Part shown: piece by piece, positions 1 through 4,955 of the stretch
How positions within the stretch are numbered: position 1 is the stretch's first letter
Layout of the letters: every line of letters starts with the position of its first letter
Origin: Bacteroidota bacterium
GTDB taxonomy: Bacteria; Bacteroidota; Bacteroidia; Chitinophagales; Chitinophagaceae
NCBI GenBank assembly: GCA_018267795.1
Contig: JAFDXS010000206.1
Span: 1 to 5,272, forward strand
DNA length: 5,272 bases
Reading direction: 5' to 3'
Translations under genes and position numbers: made by a program
The notes under the pieces: generated by a model
The model's input: only the letters and a program-made list of their open reading frames with translations
What the model was told of the DNA's origin: nothing
Database searches by the model: none

Positions 1-549
1 AAATATCCCCAGGTAAAAATACAAGCTGATCTGCTGATCACGGATGAAAATGGCATCTATACAAATGGGGGCGCTTATTCTTTTCTTAACCTCATGATTT
101 ACCTGGTTGAAAAATACTACGGGCGAGCAACGGCTATTTACTGCTCCAAAATATTTCAGATCGAAATGGATCGTCAAAGCCAATCTGCTTTTATTATATT
201 CAAAGGGCAGAAAATGCACGGTGATGAGATGGTGAAAGAGGCACAGACTTATCTTGAAACACAACTCCATGAAAAAGTAAATGTGGAAGAACTGTCTTCA
301 CGCTTTGCAGTAGGCCGGCGAAATTTTGATCGCAGATTTATTAAGGCCACAGGTAATACGCCCATAGAGTATTTGCAACGGGTAAAAATAGAATCTGCAA
401 AAAGAGCATTTGAAACCACTCGTAAAACTGTGAACGAAGTAATGTATGATGTGGGCTATTCTGACGTAAAAGCATTTCGTGATGTATTTAAAAAAATAAC
501 CGGAATGTCACCTATCACCTATCGTGAAAGATACCAGAAACACATTTAG
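1..549 (+). CDS. GlxA-family transcriptional regulator (DJ-1/PfpI-like + AraC HTH), 5' partial
   Basis: The reading frame is open from the first base, so the gene begins outside the window; the ATG at 94 is internal. 182 residues are visible. The first 70 or so match the end of the DJ-1/PfpI (class I glutamine amidotransferase-like) domain of GlxA-type regulators, including LITDENGIYTNGGAYSF, AIYCSK and DRQSQSAFIIFKGQ. Residues about 78-182 form an AraC/XylS DNA-binding domain with two helix-turn-helix units: VEELSSRFAVGRRNFDRRF, then VNEVMYDVGYSDVKAFRDVF followed by TGMSPITYRERY. Full members of this family are about 320-340 residues, so roughly half is missing, including the part holding the DJ-1 nucleophile elbow. 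In the family the N-terminal domain acts as a sensor rather than an enzyme and the C-terminal domain binds promoters. The ligand and target genes are not visible. The gene converges on the minus-strand cluster and ends 25 nt before a strong palindrome. Confidence 0.93.
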   Translation, partial: KYPQVKIQADLLITDENGIYTNGGAYSFLNLMIYLVEKYYGRATAIYCSKIFQIEMDRQSQSAFIIFKGQKMHGDEMVKEAQTYLETQLHEKVNVEELSSRFAVGRRNFDRRFIKATGNTPIEYLQRVKIESAKRAFETTRKTVNEVMYDVGYSDVKAFRDVFKKITGMSPITYRERYQKHI

Positions 550-574
550 TATAGAAGAATAGGGCCTTGCGCCA

Positions 575-608
575 ACAATTGAGCCGCAGCATGCTGCGGC
601 TCAATTGT
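575..608. terminator. Perfect 34-bp palindrome, probable bidirectional terminator
   Basis: Arms 575-589 and 594-608 are exact reverse complements, giving a 15-bp stem with a 4-nt CATG loop. The inner part of the stem is GC-rich (GAGCCGCAG) and the outer part is AATT-rich. It lies 25 nt after the stop of the plus-strand regulator and 27 nt before the stop of the convergent minus-strand gene, the position expected for a shared terminator. There is no clear T-run after the stem on either strand, so it is not a textbook intrinsic terminator. It could also act as a stabilising 3' hairpin. Confidence 0.75.
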
Positions 609-635
609 ATATTCTAAATGAAAACTCATTTAGCA

Positions 636-1223
636 CTAATCATCTATTCCCTTTCCATCCAGTATCTGCTGCATGTATTTTTCCACTCTTGATTCGCGTG
701 TTTTTGAGAGCTTGGGTTGAGAAAAATGAAAGATATAAGCTCGCTGCCGTCCCGGAGTCAGTGCATGAAATGCCTTTTTCAAAGCGGCATTCTTATCCAA
801 TTTGGTTTGGAATTCTTCAGGAATAGCATACTCCGAAGTTTTTTTAAGTTCCACTTTCAGTCCTGCCTTTTCCACTTCAATAGCTTCATAAATATATGAC
901 TTTAGGGTAGGGGCTAGCTTAACTATTTCCTTAACGGTGGTAAACCTTACCTGGCGCGCTGACTGCACATTTTCTGTCTGCTGTATCAAAATGTTTTTAG
1001 CATCATGAAGCAAAGCACCCTTCATAAATAGCACAGCACAGTATTCTTTAAATCCGTGTATTAAGATTATATTTTTCTTCTGATAGCTATAACAAGGAAC
1101 ACCCCATTTCAATTCTTCTGTCAGTCCGCAGTCGAGAATGATTGTTCTAAGATGTTTATATTCTTCCTGCCACTTGGTAGCTTTATCAAAAAAGAAATCA
1201 ACTTTTGGATTCATATTGCTCAT
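636..1223 (-). CDS. YdeI-like protein (DUF1801 + OmdA/YdeI domain)
   Basis: The protein has 195 residues. The N-terminal half (about 8-115) resembles the DUF1801/YdhG domain: a helical start (NPKVDFFFDKATKWQEEY), then LRTIILDCGLTEELKWGVPCYSY, NIILIHGFKEYCAVLFMKGA and NVQSARQVRF. The C-terminal part (about 133-192) matches the OmdA/YdeI 'bacteriocin-protection' family through PEEFQTKL, the signature LTPGRQRAYIFHFSQPK and TRESRVEKYMQQILDGKG. The same two-domain layout and length occur in Bacillus subtilis YdeI-type proteins, as I recall them. The biochemical function is unknown; the bacteriocin or stress link comes from family naming, not from this sequence. An in-frame TGA seven nt upstream fixes 1223 as the earliest ATG, with Met4 (1214) as an alternative. 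It is the last gene of the minus-strand series, 24 nt after the DUF4256 gene. No signal peptide or membrane segment is seen, so it is probably cytoplasmic. Confidence 0.92.
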   Translation of the reverse strand: MSNMNPKVDFFFDKATKWQEEYKHLRTIILDCGLTEELKWGVPCYSYQKKNIILIHGFKEYCAVLFMKGALLHDAKNILIQQTENVQSARQVRFTTVKEIVKLAPTLKSYIYEAIEVEKAGLKVELKKTSEYAIPEEFQTKLDKNAALKKAFHALTPGRQRAYIFHFSQPKLSKTRESRVEKYMQQILDGKGIDD

Positions 1224-1242
1224 TTGTCGTCAGATTTTTATA

Positions 1243-1250
1243 CAAAATTA
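1243..1250 (-). promoter_or_regulatory. Possible -7 element for the YdeI-like gene
   Basis: On the minus strand this reads TAATTTTG, an exact match to the Bacteroidota -7 pattern TAnnTTTG, about 20 nt before the ATG at 1223. A TTTC is found 17 nt further upstream in place of the usual TTTG, so the -33 half is weak. The site overlaps the stop region of the DUF4256 gene. It may allow separate transcription of the last gene, but one short AT-rich motif is thin support. Confidence 0.35.
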
Positions 1251-1811
1251 AACCTTTAAGGAACCGCGAAAGCCCCTGGCAGCATAGTAGGACTCTGCTC
1301 CATTATGATAAAGAAACACTGTATTGTAGCGGCGGTCACAAAATAAGGCGCCACCAAGTTTCCTGATATTAGTAGGTGTCTCCACCCAGCTCGATGTTTT
1401 CTGGTCAAAGCTTCCAAGTTGTTGCAGCATTCTGTACTCATCTTCTGTCAGTAGCTCAATATCCATAGCCACACACATACCTATTGCACTGTTTTCAGGT
1501 TTATGCTCTTTTCTCGACTCAAGTGCTTCATGGTCATAGCAAAGGCTGCGCCTTCCTTTAGGGCTTTCCGCTGAGCAATCATAAAAAATATATTCGCCTG
1601 TTTTTTTATCATAGCCTACCACATCCGGTTCACCACCTGTTCTTTCCATTTCATTCAGCGACCATAGCTTTTCAGTTCTGGCTTTCAGCTTTGCCGCTAC
1701 ATTATCCCAGCTTATCCCTTTATGACGAGCCATATGCTTTTGAAAACGTTCTTTCAAAACGCTAAGTAGTTCTTCGAGTTGTTCAGGCTGCAGCTTCTTT
1801 TTCTTATCCAT
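1248..1811 (-). CDS. DUF4256 family protein
   Basis: The protein has 187 residues, the usual full length for DUF4256. Recognised stretches are KLWSLNEMERTGGEPDVVGYD (residues 48-68), EYIFYDCSAESPKGRRSLCYD (73-93), ALESRKEHKPEN (96-107), ELLTEDEYRMLQQLG (119-133), RKLGGALFCDRRYNTVF (150-166) and a C-terminal HNGAESYYAARGFRG. The N-terminus is helical and lysine-rich. No signal peptide or membrane helix is seen, so it is likely cytoplasmic. The family has no known function. The block around residues 59-85 could be a beta hairpin carrying acidic residues followed by a lysine (see findings). An in-frame TAA three nt upstream of the ATG settles the start at 1811. It lies 57 nt downstream of the DoxX-like gene and 24 nt upstream of the YdeI-like gene, all in the same direction. 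I see no convincing promoter in the 57-nt gap. Confidence 0.93.
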   Translation of the reverse strand: MDKKKKLQPEQLEELLSVLKERFQKHMARHKGISWDNVAAKLKARTEKLWSLNEMERTGGEPDVVGYDKKTGEYIFYDCSAESPKGRRSLCYDHEALESRKEHKPENSAIGMCVAMDIELLTEDEYRMLQQLGSFDQKTSSWVETPTNIRKLGGALFCDRRYNTVFLYHNGAESYYAARGFRGSLKV

Positions 1812-1868
1812 GCTTTATATTGTTGCTTATGCTGCCAATTTTGTCGTTACTAAAATAAAGATCATTTA

Positions 1869-2249
1869 TCAATTAACAGAGCTTAGCTTTCTATTTGCAG
1901 GCCTTAAGTACCAGGATAAAACTGTGAAAATTGTCAGTAAGAACGGTGCAATGATTTGAATGCTAACATGATTGCTGGCAATATGAGAAATAACTGCTCC
2001 GCTCATAACAAAAAATAGCCCGGCGTATGCCCACTCCTTTAGCAATTTAAATCCCGGAACTAATATCGCTATTATGCCCAGCATTTTCAAAATGCCGATG
2101 AGCGAAATAAAATAGGTAGGGTAGCCCAAAGGCTTAAAACCATCAATAACACCTTTTACCTGCACCGCCTGTGCAAAGCCACCAGTGAAAAGGCAGAAAG
2201 ATAATATTGCCGTTATTATCCAGTACCACATTAGCTTTTTCTTTTGCAT
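1869..2249 (-). CDS. DoxX-like integral membrane protein
   Basis: The protein has 126 residues and four predicted transmembrane helices at about 8-28, 44-64, 73-92 and 96-115. Positive residues precede the first helix (KKK) and follow the last (RPANRK). The sequence between helices 1 and 2 (GVIDGFKPLGYPTYFISLIGILKMLG) and the KEWAYAGLFFVMSGAVISH segment are typical of the DoxX-like family. Members are small inner-membrane proteins. The name comes from a subunit of an archaeal quinol oxidase, but most bacterial copies have no proven reaction and none is claimed here. The start lies 7 nt after the SRPBCC gene, which argues for co-transcription. There is no clear ribosome binding site; Met7 (2231) is a possible alternative start but would remove the lysine cluster. 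DoxX genes are often found beside ArsR/SRPBCC pairs in Bacteroidota, which supports a shared role. Confidence 0.88.
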   Translation of the reverse strand: MQKKKLMWYWIITAILSFCLFTGGFAQAVQVKGVIDGFKPLGYPTYFISLIGILKMLGIIAILVPGFKLLKEWAYAGLFFVMSGAVISHIASNHVSIQIIAPFLLTIFTVLSWYLRPANRKLSSVN

Positions 2250-2256
2250 GCTGCAA

Positions 2257-2724
2257 TTATTTTAATTTGTTAACAATATCCTGTATTCGGTTGTGCGCCA
2301 TATTTATACCCTGTGCAAAAGGTAGTTTCAGCACCTGGTCTCTTTGCGTTACAGATTCATATATTACACGCATGTTTAGTTTACTGGTATCGTCACTAAG
2401 CCTTTCAAATTCATAGATCTCCAGCTGTACACCAAAGGGTGTGTTATCCATTTCAAATGTTCGGATGATTTTTTTATTAGGGCTAAATTCATGGATTACC
2501 CCATTAGCCTGAAATACAACCTTCCCCTGGCCATCACTTGTTTCAAATTGGTAACTGCCGTGCTTTTTACTTTCCAGTTTTAACACCTTTGTTCCCATCC
2601 ATTGCTCTATAAGTTCTGGCTCCTCGTACGCTTTGAAGAGCAGTTCCAACGGTAAATCAAATTCTCTTGTTATCAGAATTTCCTGCTGGCCGTTTTCGGC
2701 ATTTACTTTTGTTTTTTGTTCCAT
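2257..2724 (-). CDS. SRPBCC / AHSA1-domain protein
   Basis: The protein has 155 residues. From about residue 16 it follows the AHSA1 (activator of Hsp90 ATPase homologue 1-like) branch of the SRPBCC fold: EILITREFDLPLELLFKAYEEPELIEQWMG, then a series of beta strands (GSYQFET, KVVFQANGVIHEFSPNKKIIRTFEM, VQLEIYEFERL, SKLNMRVIYES) and a long C-terminal helix (FAQGINMAHNRIQDIVNKL). SRPBCC proteins form a deep hydrophobic pocket and bind or process small lipophilic molecules. Bacterial AHSA1 proteins are mostly uncharacterised, and the Hsp90 link should not be assumed. The gene follows arsR with one base between the TAA and this ATG. The ArsR-SRPBCC pairing is very common in bacteria and suggests that the product handles the compound, or the stress, that the repressor senses (inference). 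It is probably cytoplasmic. Confidence 0.93.
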   Translation of the reverse strand: MEQKTKVNAENGQQEILITREFDLPLELLFKAYEEPELIEQWMGTKVLKLESKKHGSYQFETSDGQGKVVFQANGVIHEFSPNKKIIRTFEMDNTPFGVQLEIYEFERLSDDTSKLNMRVIYESVTQRDQVLKLPFAQGINMAHNRIQDIVNKLK

Positions 2725-2725
2725 G

Positions 2726-3046
2726 TTATTTGGTTTTATATTTTTTCATTATGGTTTCTAGTTTGTTAAAGCGCTCATCCCACATTTTGCGGAATGGTTC
2801 AATGAAGTCGGCTATTTCTTTCATTTTATTTGGATTTAAGTGATAATAAATTTCTCTGCCGTTTTGCTCTTGTTTTAGCAATTCACATTCGGTAAGTATT
2901 TGCAGATGCTTGGATACTGTAGGCCTTGCCGTGTCAAAATTTGATGCTATCGTACCGGCAGTCATGGCTTGCGAAGCCACTAACATCAATATGGCTCTTC
3001 TTGTCGGATCAGCTATTGCCTGGAAAACATCTCTGCGTAAATTCAT
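2726..3046 (-). CDS. ArsR/SmtB-family winged-helix repressor
   Basis: The protein has 106 residues, a normal ArsR length. The order is an N-terminal helix (RRDVFQAIADPTRRAILMLV, 4-23), then the helix-turn-helix TAGTIASNFDTARPTVSKHLQIL (29-51), the beta wing LLKQEQNGREIYYHLNP (56-72), and a C-terminal dimerisation helix (75-100). It has only one cysteine (Cys54), lacks the ELCVCDL metal motif of ArsR and has no obvious alpha-5 metal cluster. It therefore belongs to the branch that usually sits next to SRPBCC genes rather than to classic arsenic or zinc sensors. An in-frame TAG lies 15 nt upstream, inside the operator, and no other ATG intervenes, so 3046 is a firm start. It is the first gene of the operon with the SRPBCC and DoxX-like genes. 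A promoter with two overlapping repeats directly upstream implies that it represses its own operon. Confidence 0.94.
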   Translation of the reverse strand: MNLRRDVFQAIADPTRRAILMLVASQAMTAGTIASNFDTARPTVSKHLQILTECELLKQEQNGREIYYHLNPNKMKEIADFIEPFRKMWDERFNKLETIMKKYKTK

Positions 3047-3048
3047 TG

Positions 3049-3091
3049 TGTAGCTATTTGGCTACAAATATATATGTAGTTATTTGGCTAC
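3049..3091. repeat. Tandem 17-bp imperfect palindromes, probable ArsR operator
   Basis: Two copies of TGTAG(C/T)TATTTGGCTAC lie at 3049-3065 and 3075-3091, with one mismatch between them and a 26-bp period. Each copy is itself an imperfect inverted repeat (GTAGC, six bases, GCTAC in the first copy; one arm base differs in the second). The second copy fills most of the spacer between the -33 and -7 elements of the arsR promoter, and the first runs from the last base of the -7 element through the likely transcription start. The size, symmetry and position fit two ArsR dimers blocking RNA polymerase. Binding by this ArsR is inferred from adjacency. Confidence 0.72.
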
Positions 3092-3096
3092 GCAAA
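3065..3096 (-). promoter_or_regulatory. Promoter of the arsR-SRPBCC-DoxX operon
   Basis: On the minus strand, TTTG (3096-3093) is followed after 20 nt by TATATTTG (3072-3065), an exact fit to the Bacteroidota pattern TTTG-N(19-20)-TAnnTTTG. Transcription would start near 3058-3060, leaving a leader of about 12-15 nt before the ATG at 3046. Long A/T runs at 3097-3120 sit just upstream of the -33 box and could act as an UP-like element. No ribosome binding site is visible in the short leader, as is usual for this phylum. Confidence 0.72.
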
Positions 3097-3201
3097 TTTT
3101 TTTTGATTTTTTTGAAATATTTATACAATAATGGCTTTAAGAATAACAACAGGCAGCGCCTATGTTTTTTGTTGTATCTTAAGTTTAATAAAGAAAACTA
3201 A

Positions 3202-3597
3202 ATGAAACTCGATATCTATGTGAATTACAAAGGTGTTTGCAGGCAAGCCTTTTATTTTTACGAGCAGCATCTTGGTGGCAAGATCATCTCTATGCAGACG
3301 TTTGGTGAAATGCCCGTAGCAACCAATATCCCTGAAAACAGGAAAAATGATATTATCCATGCCCGCATTGAAATAGGAGGAGCAGTGCTTATGGGTGCCG
3401 ATATTCCCAATGCAGAGCCGATGCGAAGTGCCTATCTTACACTCAGATTTGATAGCGTAGAAGAAGCAGAAAATATTTATGGCCTCTTATCTGATGGCGG
3501 AGAGATATTTATGAAAATGGAGCAGACAAATTTCGCTGCCCGCTTCGCCATGCTCCGTGACAAGTTTGGTGCATCATGGATGCTTCTGTGTGAATAA
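3202..3597 (+). CDS. PhnB-like VOC-family protein (glyoxalase/dioxygenase fold)
   Basis: The protein has 131 residues and matches the PhnB-like branch of the vicinal oxygen chelate superfamily: LDIYVNYKGVCRQAFYFYEQHLGGKI (3-28), TFGEMP (33-38), IIHARIEIGGAVLMGAD (51-67), AYLTLRFDSVEEAENIYGLLSDGGEIFMKMEQT (77-109) and FAARFAMLRDKFGASWMLLCE (111-131). Both beta-alpha-beta-beta-beta modules are present. Conserved polar residues such as His53 and the terminal Glu131 are in positions where VOC enzymes often carry metal ligands, but whether metal binds is unknown. Most PhnB-like proteins have no assigned reaction, and the name does not imply phosphonate use. A TAA directly precedes the ATG, so the start is certain. 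The gene is transcribed away from arsR across a 155-nt gap. Genes of this type recur near ArsR/SRPBCC/DoxX genes, but the putative ArsR operators lie more than 110 nt from this start, so co-regulation is uncertain. Confidence 0.92.
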   Translation: MKLDIYVNYKGVCRQAFYFYEQHLGGKIISMQTFGEMPVATNIPENRKNDIIHARIEIGGAVLMGADIPNAEPMRSAYLTLRFDSVEEAENIYGLLSDGGEIFMKMEQTNFAARFAMLRDKFGASWMLLCE

Positions 3598-3629
3598 AAA
3601 TACCAAAATGAAATAATACTTCAAGCAAT

Positions 3630-3707
3630 TTTATGCAAAACGAGTAAGTATATTAAGTTTATTGTGCAATTATACATATTTGGTTTTTAATGATTAAATT
3701 GCATAAA
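3630..3707. repeat. Separated 9-bp inverted repeat before the AraC-type gene
   Basis: TTTATGCAA at 3630-3638 is the exact reverse complement of TTGCATAAA at 3699-3707, with 60 bp between them. Both lie in the AT-rich region leading to the AraC-type regulator when its start is placed at 3717. They could be half-sites for the regulator or simply chance in AT-rich DNA. No terminator hairpin for the preceding VOC gene is evident in this gap. Confidence 0.25.
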
Positions 3708-3716
3708 GTTGTTGTA

Positions 3717-4574
3717 ATGAAGAGCATCCCTGTTAGGCATATTAATCAAAAAATTGGACTTGATGAAGGGAGGTTTAGTATTAGAAGGATTACAGATTTG
3801 CTGAAAGGCAATGACCTGTTTCACGATTTGCATCGGCATGATTATTTTTTTGTCCTTGCATTGAAGAAAGGTAAAGGAACTCATGAAATAGACTTCACAA
3901 GTTATAATATCGACAACAATTCAATTTTTATTTTACGCCCCGGCCAGGTTCATAAACTGGAACTCAAAGCTGATAGCTTAGGGTATATAATGGAGTTCAA
4001 CACAGCGTTTTATCATCCCGCAAATGTTTTTGCAATTCAGCGTTTAAAAAAGGCTGGGAATAAAAATCTTTGCGAGTTTCAAAGCGTACGATTTGACAAA
4101 TTACTCCACATCCTCGATAATATTTGCATTGAAGAGGACGATAGGTCTTATGGCTATAAGGAAGCTATTAAATCGTATTTAGACCTTTTCTTTATAGAGT
4201 TTACCAGGCAGAGCAGGAGTCCTACTAAGGCAATTCCTGATGCGAATACGTACAGTCAGGAAAAATTTGAAGAGTTATTATTGCTTTTGGACGCTAACAT
4301 TACTACGCATAAAACAGTTTCAAAATACGCTGAATTGCTAAATCTGTCAGGCTATCAAATAAATGCAATTACAAAATCAATGGTTGGTAAAACTGCATCG
4401 GCTCTTATTGATGAACAAATAGTTCTTGAAACTAAAAGGCATCTCCTGGCAACATCGAATCAAATCAAGGATATCGCTTTTAATCTCGGATACGAGGATA
4501 TTTCTTATTTTATCAGGTTCTTCAAAAAGAAGACAGGCCTTACACCAGAGGCCTTTAGGCAAAAATTTAAATAA
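3717..4574 (+). CDS. AraC-family transcriptional regulator with N-terminal cupin domain
   Basis: From the ATG at 3717 the protein has 285 residues; an in-frame ATG at 3690 would add nine. I prefer 3717 because MKSIPVRHI is the usual beginning of this Bacteroidota subfamily and because 3690 lies immediately after AT-rich promoter-like sequence. Numbering from 3717: a cupin-type sensor domain (about 20-105) carries LHRHDYFF (38-45), KGTHEIDF, ILRPGQVHKL (72-81) and GYIMEFNTAFY. A helical linker follows. The AraC/XylS DNA-binding domain (about 185-285) has a first HTH around TVSKYAELLNLSGYQINAIT and a second around IKDIAFNLGYEDISYFIRFF, ending with TGLTPEAFRQKF. Such proteins usually bind a small molecule in the cupin and activate adjacent genes. 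The next genes on the same strand, a small membrane protein and a flavin oxidoreductase, are the likely targets (inference). Confidence 0.92.
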   Translation: MKSIPVRHINQKIGLDEGRFSIRRITDLLKGNDLFHDLHRHDYFFVLALKKGKGTHEIDFTSYNIDNNSIFILRPGQVHKLELKADSLGYIMEFNTAFYHPANVFAIQRLKKAGNKNLCEFQSVRFDKLLHILDNICIEEDDRSYGYKEAIKSYLDLFFIEFTRQSRSPTKAIPDANTYSQEKFEELLLLLDANITTHKTVSKYAELLNLSGYQINAITKSMVGKTASALIDEQIVLETKRHLLATSNQIKDIAFNLGYEDISYFIRFFKKKTGLTPEAFRQKFK

Positions 4575-4601
4575 GTCCTATTCAACTTCTTCATTGTCCT
4601 A

Positions 4602-4630
4602 TTGGCTGCCAAAGCCTCATTCTACTTTTG
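4602..4630 (+). promoter_or_regulatory. Promoter candidate for the membrane protein / oxidoreductase pair
   Basis: TTG at 4602-4604 is followed after 18 nt by TACTTTTG at 4623-4630, an exact match to the Bacteroidota -7 consensus TAnnTTTG. Transcription would start near 4636, giving a leader of about 30 nt before the ATG at 4666. It lies just after the AraC-type gene, where a promoter activated by that regulator would be expected. Confidence 0.5.
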
Positions 4631-4659
4631 TGATGTAAATAATTAATCAAAAAAGTAGA
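4621..4659. repeat. 9-bp inverted repeat overlapping the -7 box and leader
   Basis: TCTACTTTT (4621-4629) and AAAAGTAGA (4651-4659) are exact reverse complements separated by 21 AT-rich bases. The left arm covers almost all of the putative -7 element and the right arm ends six bases before the ATG at 4666. It could be a protein-binding site, or a weak terminator-like hairpin if read through from upstream. In transcripts starting near 4636 only the right arm would be present. Confidence 0.35.
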
Positions 4660-4665
4660 GATAAA

Positions 4666-4893
4666 ATGAAAACAAAATCAAAAGTTACGGCGGCATTAAA
4701 AATATGGCTTGTAATATATCCATCAATTACATTATTCCTGTTTCTGTTTGGTGAACACTTATCAGTTCTCCCACTGTATTTGCGAACTTTTGTGCTCACC
4801 ATTTCTTTGGTGCCATGGATGATGTTCATAGGTCTTCCGCTTATAGATTCTATAATAAAAGCATTCTCTAAGCAGCAGTCCGGTAATATGTAA
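4666..4893 (+). CDS. Small two-helix membrane protein, DUF2798-like
   Basis: The protein has 75 residues. A short basic N-terminus (MKTKSK) precedes a first hydrophobic helix at about 10-29 (AALKIWLVIYPSITLFLFLF). A short loop (GEHLSVLPLYLR) and a second helix at about 39-63 (LRTFVLTISLVPWMMFIGLPLIDSI) follow, with a polar C-terminal tail (KAFSKQQSGNM). The size, two helices and LPLYLRTFVLT...VPWMMF pattern resemble the small DUF2798-type membrane proteins; this assignment is from memory of the family and is moderately sure. No function is known. A weak GAG-containing stretch (AGTAGAG, ending 6 nt before the ATG) could serve as a ribosome binding site. It lies between the AraC-type regulator and the flavin oxidoreductase on the same strand, 62 nt before the latter, and is probably transcribed with it. 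Confidence 0.82.
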   Translation: MKTKSKVTAALKIWLVIYPSITLFLFLFGEHLSVLPLYLRTFVLTISLVPWMMFIGLPLIDSIIKAFSKQQSGNM

Positions 4894-4955
4894 TTGTACC
4901 GTCATCTGATAGATCTGCATTTTATTAGTTGCCTTAAATTTTAAAAACAATTTTC

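Noticed and set aside
605..899. Plus-strand open frames opposite the YdeI-like gene
   Set aside because: They are antisense to a well-recognised family protein and their translations show no familiar domain.
1256..1441. Minus-strand 61-codon frame inside the DUF4256 gene
   Set aside because: It is an out-of-frame shadow of a confidently identified gene.
2207..2416. Plus-strand 69-codon frame across the DoxX/SRPBCC junction
   Set aside because: It is antisense to two recognised genes, has low-complexity serine/leucine content and no family resemblance.
3049..3091. Two direct repeats considered as a minimal CRISPR array
   Set aside because: There are only two 17-bp copies with a 9-bp spacer, placed exactly on a promoter and beside no cas gene; an operator pair explains them better.
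3174..3182. Possible -7 element (TATCTTAA) for the VOC gene
   Set aside because: It matches only part of TAnnTTTG and has no convincing -33 partner, so it is not listed as a feature.
2926..3201. Plus-strand 91-codon frame covering the arsR start and the divergent gap
   Set aside because: It overlaps the arsR promoter and operators, and the translation is an AT-driven hydrophobic/aromatic string without a recognisable domain.
3160..3360. Minus-strand 66-codon frame opposite the start of the VOC gene
   Set aside because: It is antisense to a clear VOC protein and has no recognisable features.
3675..3682. CATATTTG as a -7 element for the AraC-type gene
   Set aside because: It has one mismatch to the consensus and no TTTG/TTG at the right distance upstream; too weak to call.
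4377..4638. Short frames on both strands over the 3' end of the AraC-type gene
   Set aside because: They are alternative-frame shadows of the conserved DNA-binding domain.
4647..4950. Minus-strand frames opposite the small membrane protein
   Set aside because: The plus-strand protein has clear two-helix architecture and a sensible context; the opposite frames do not.
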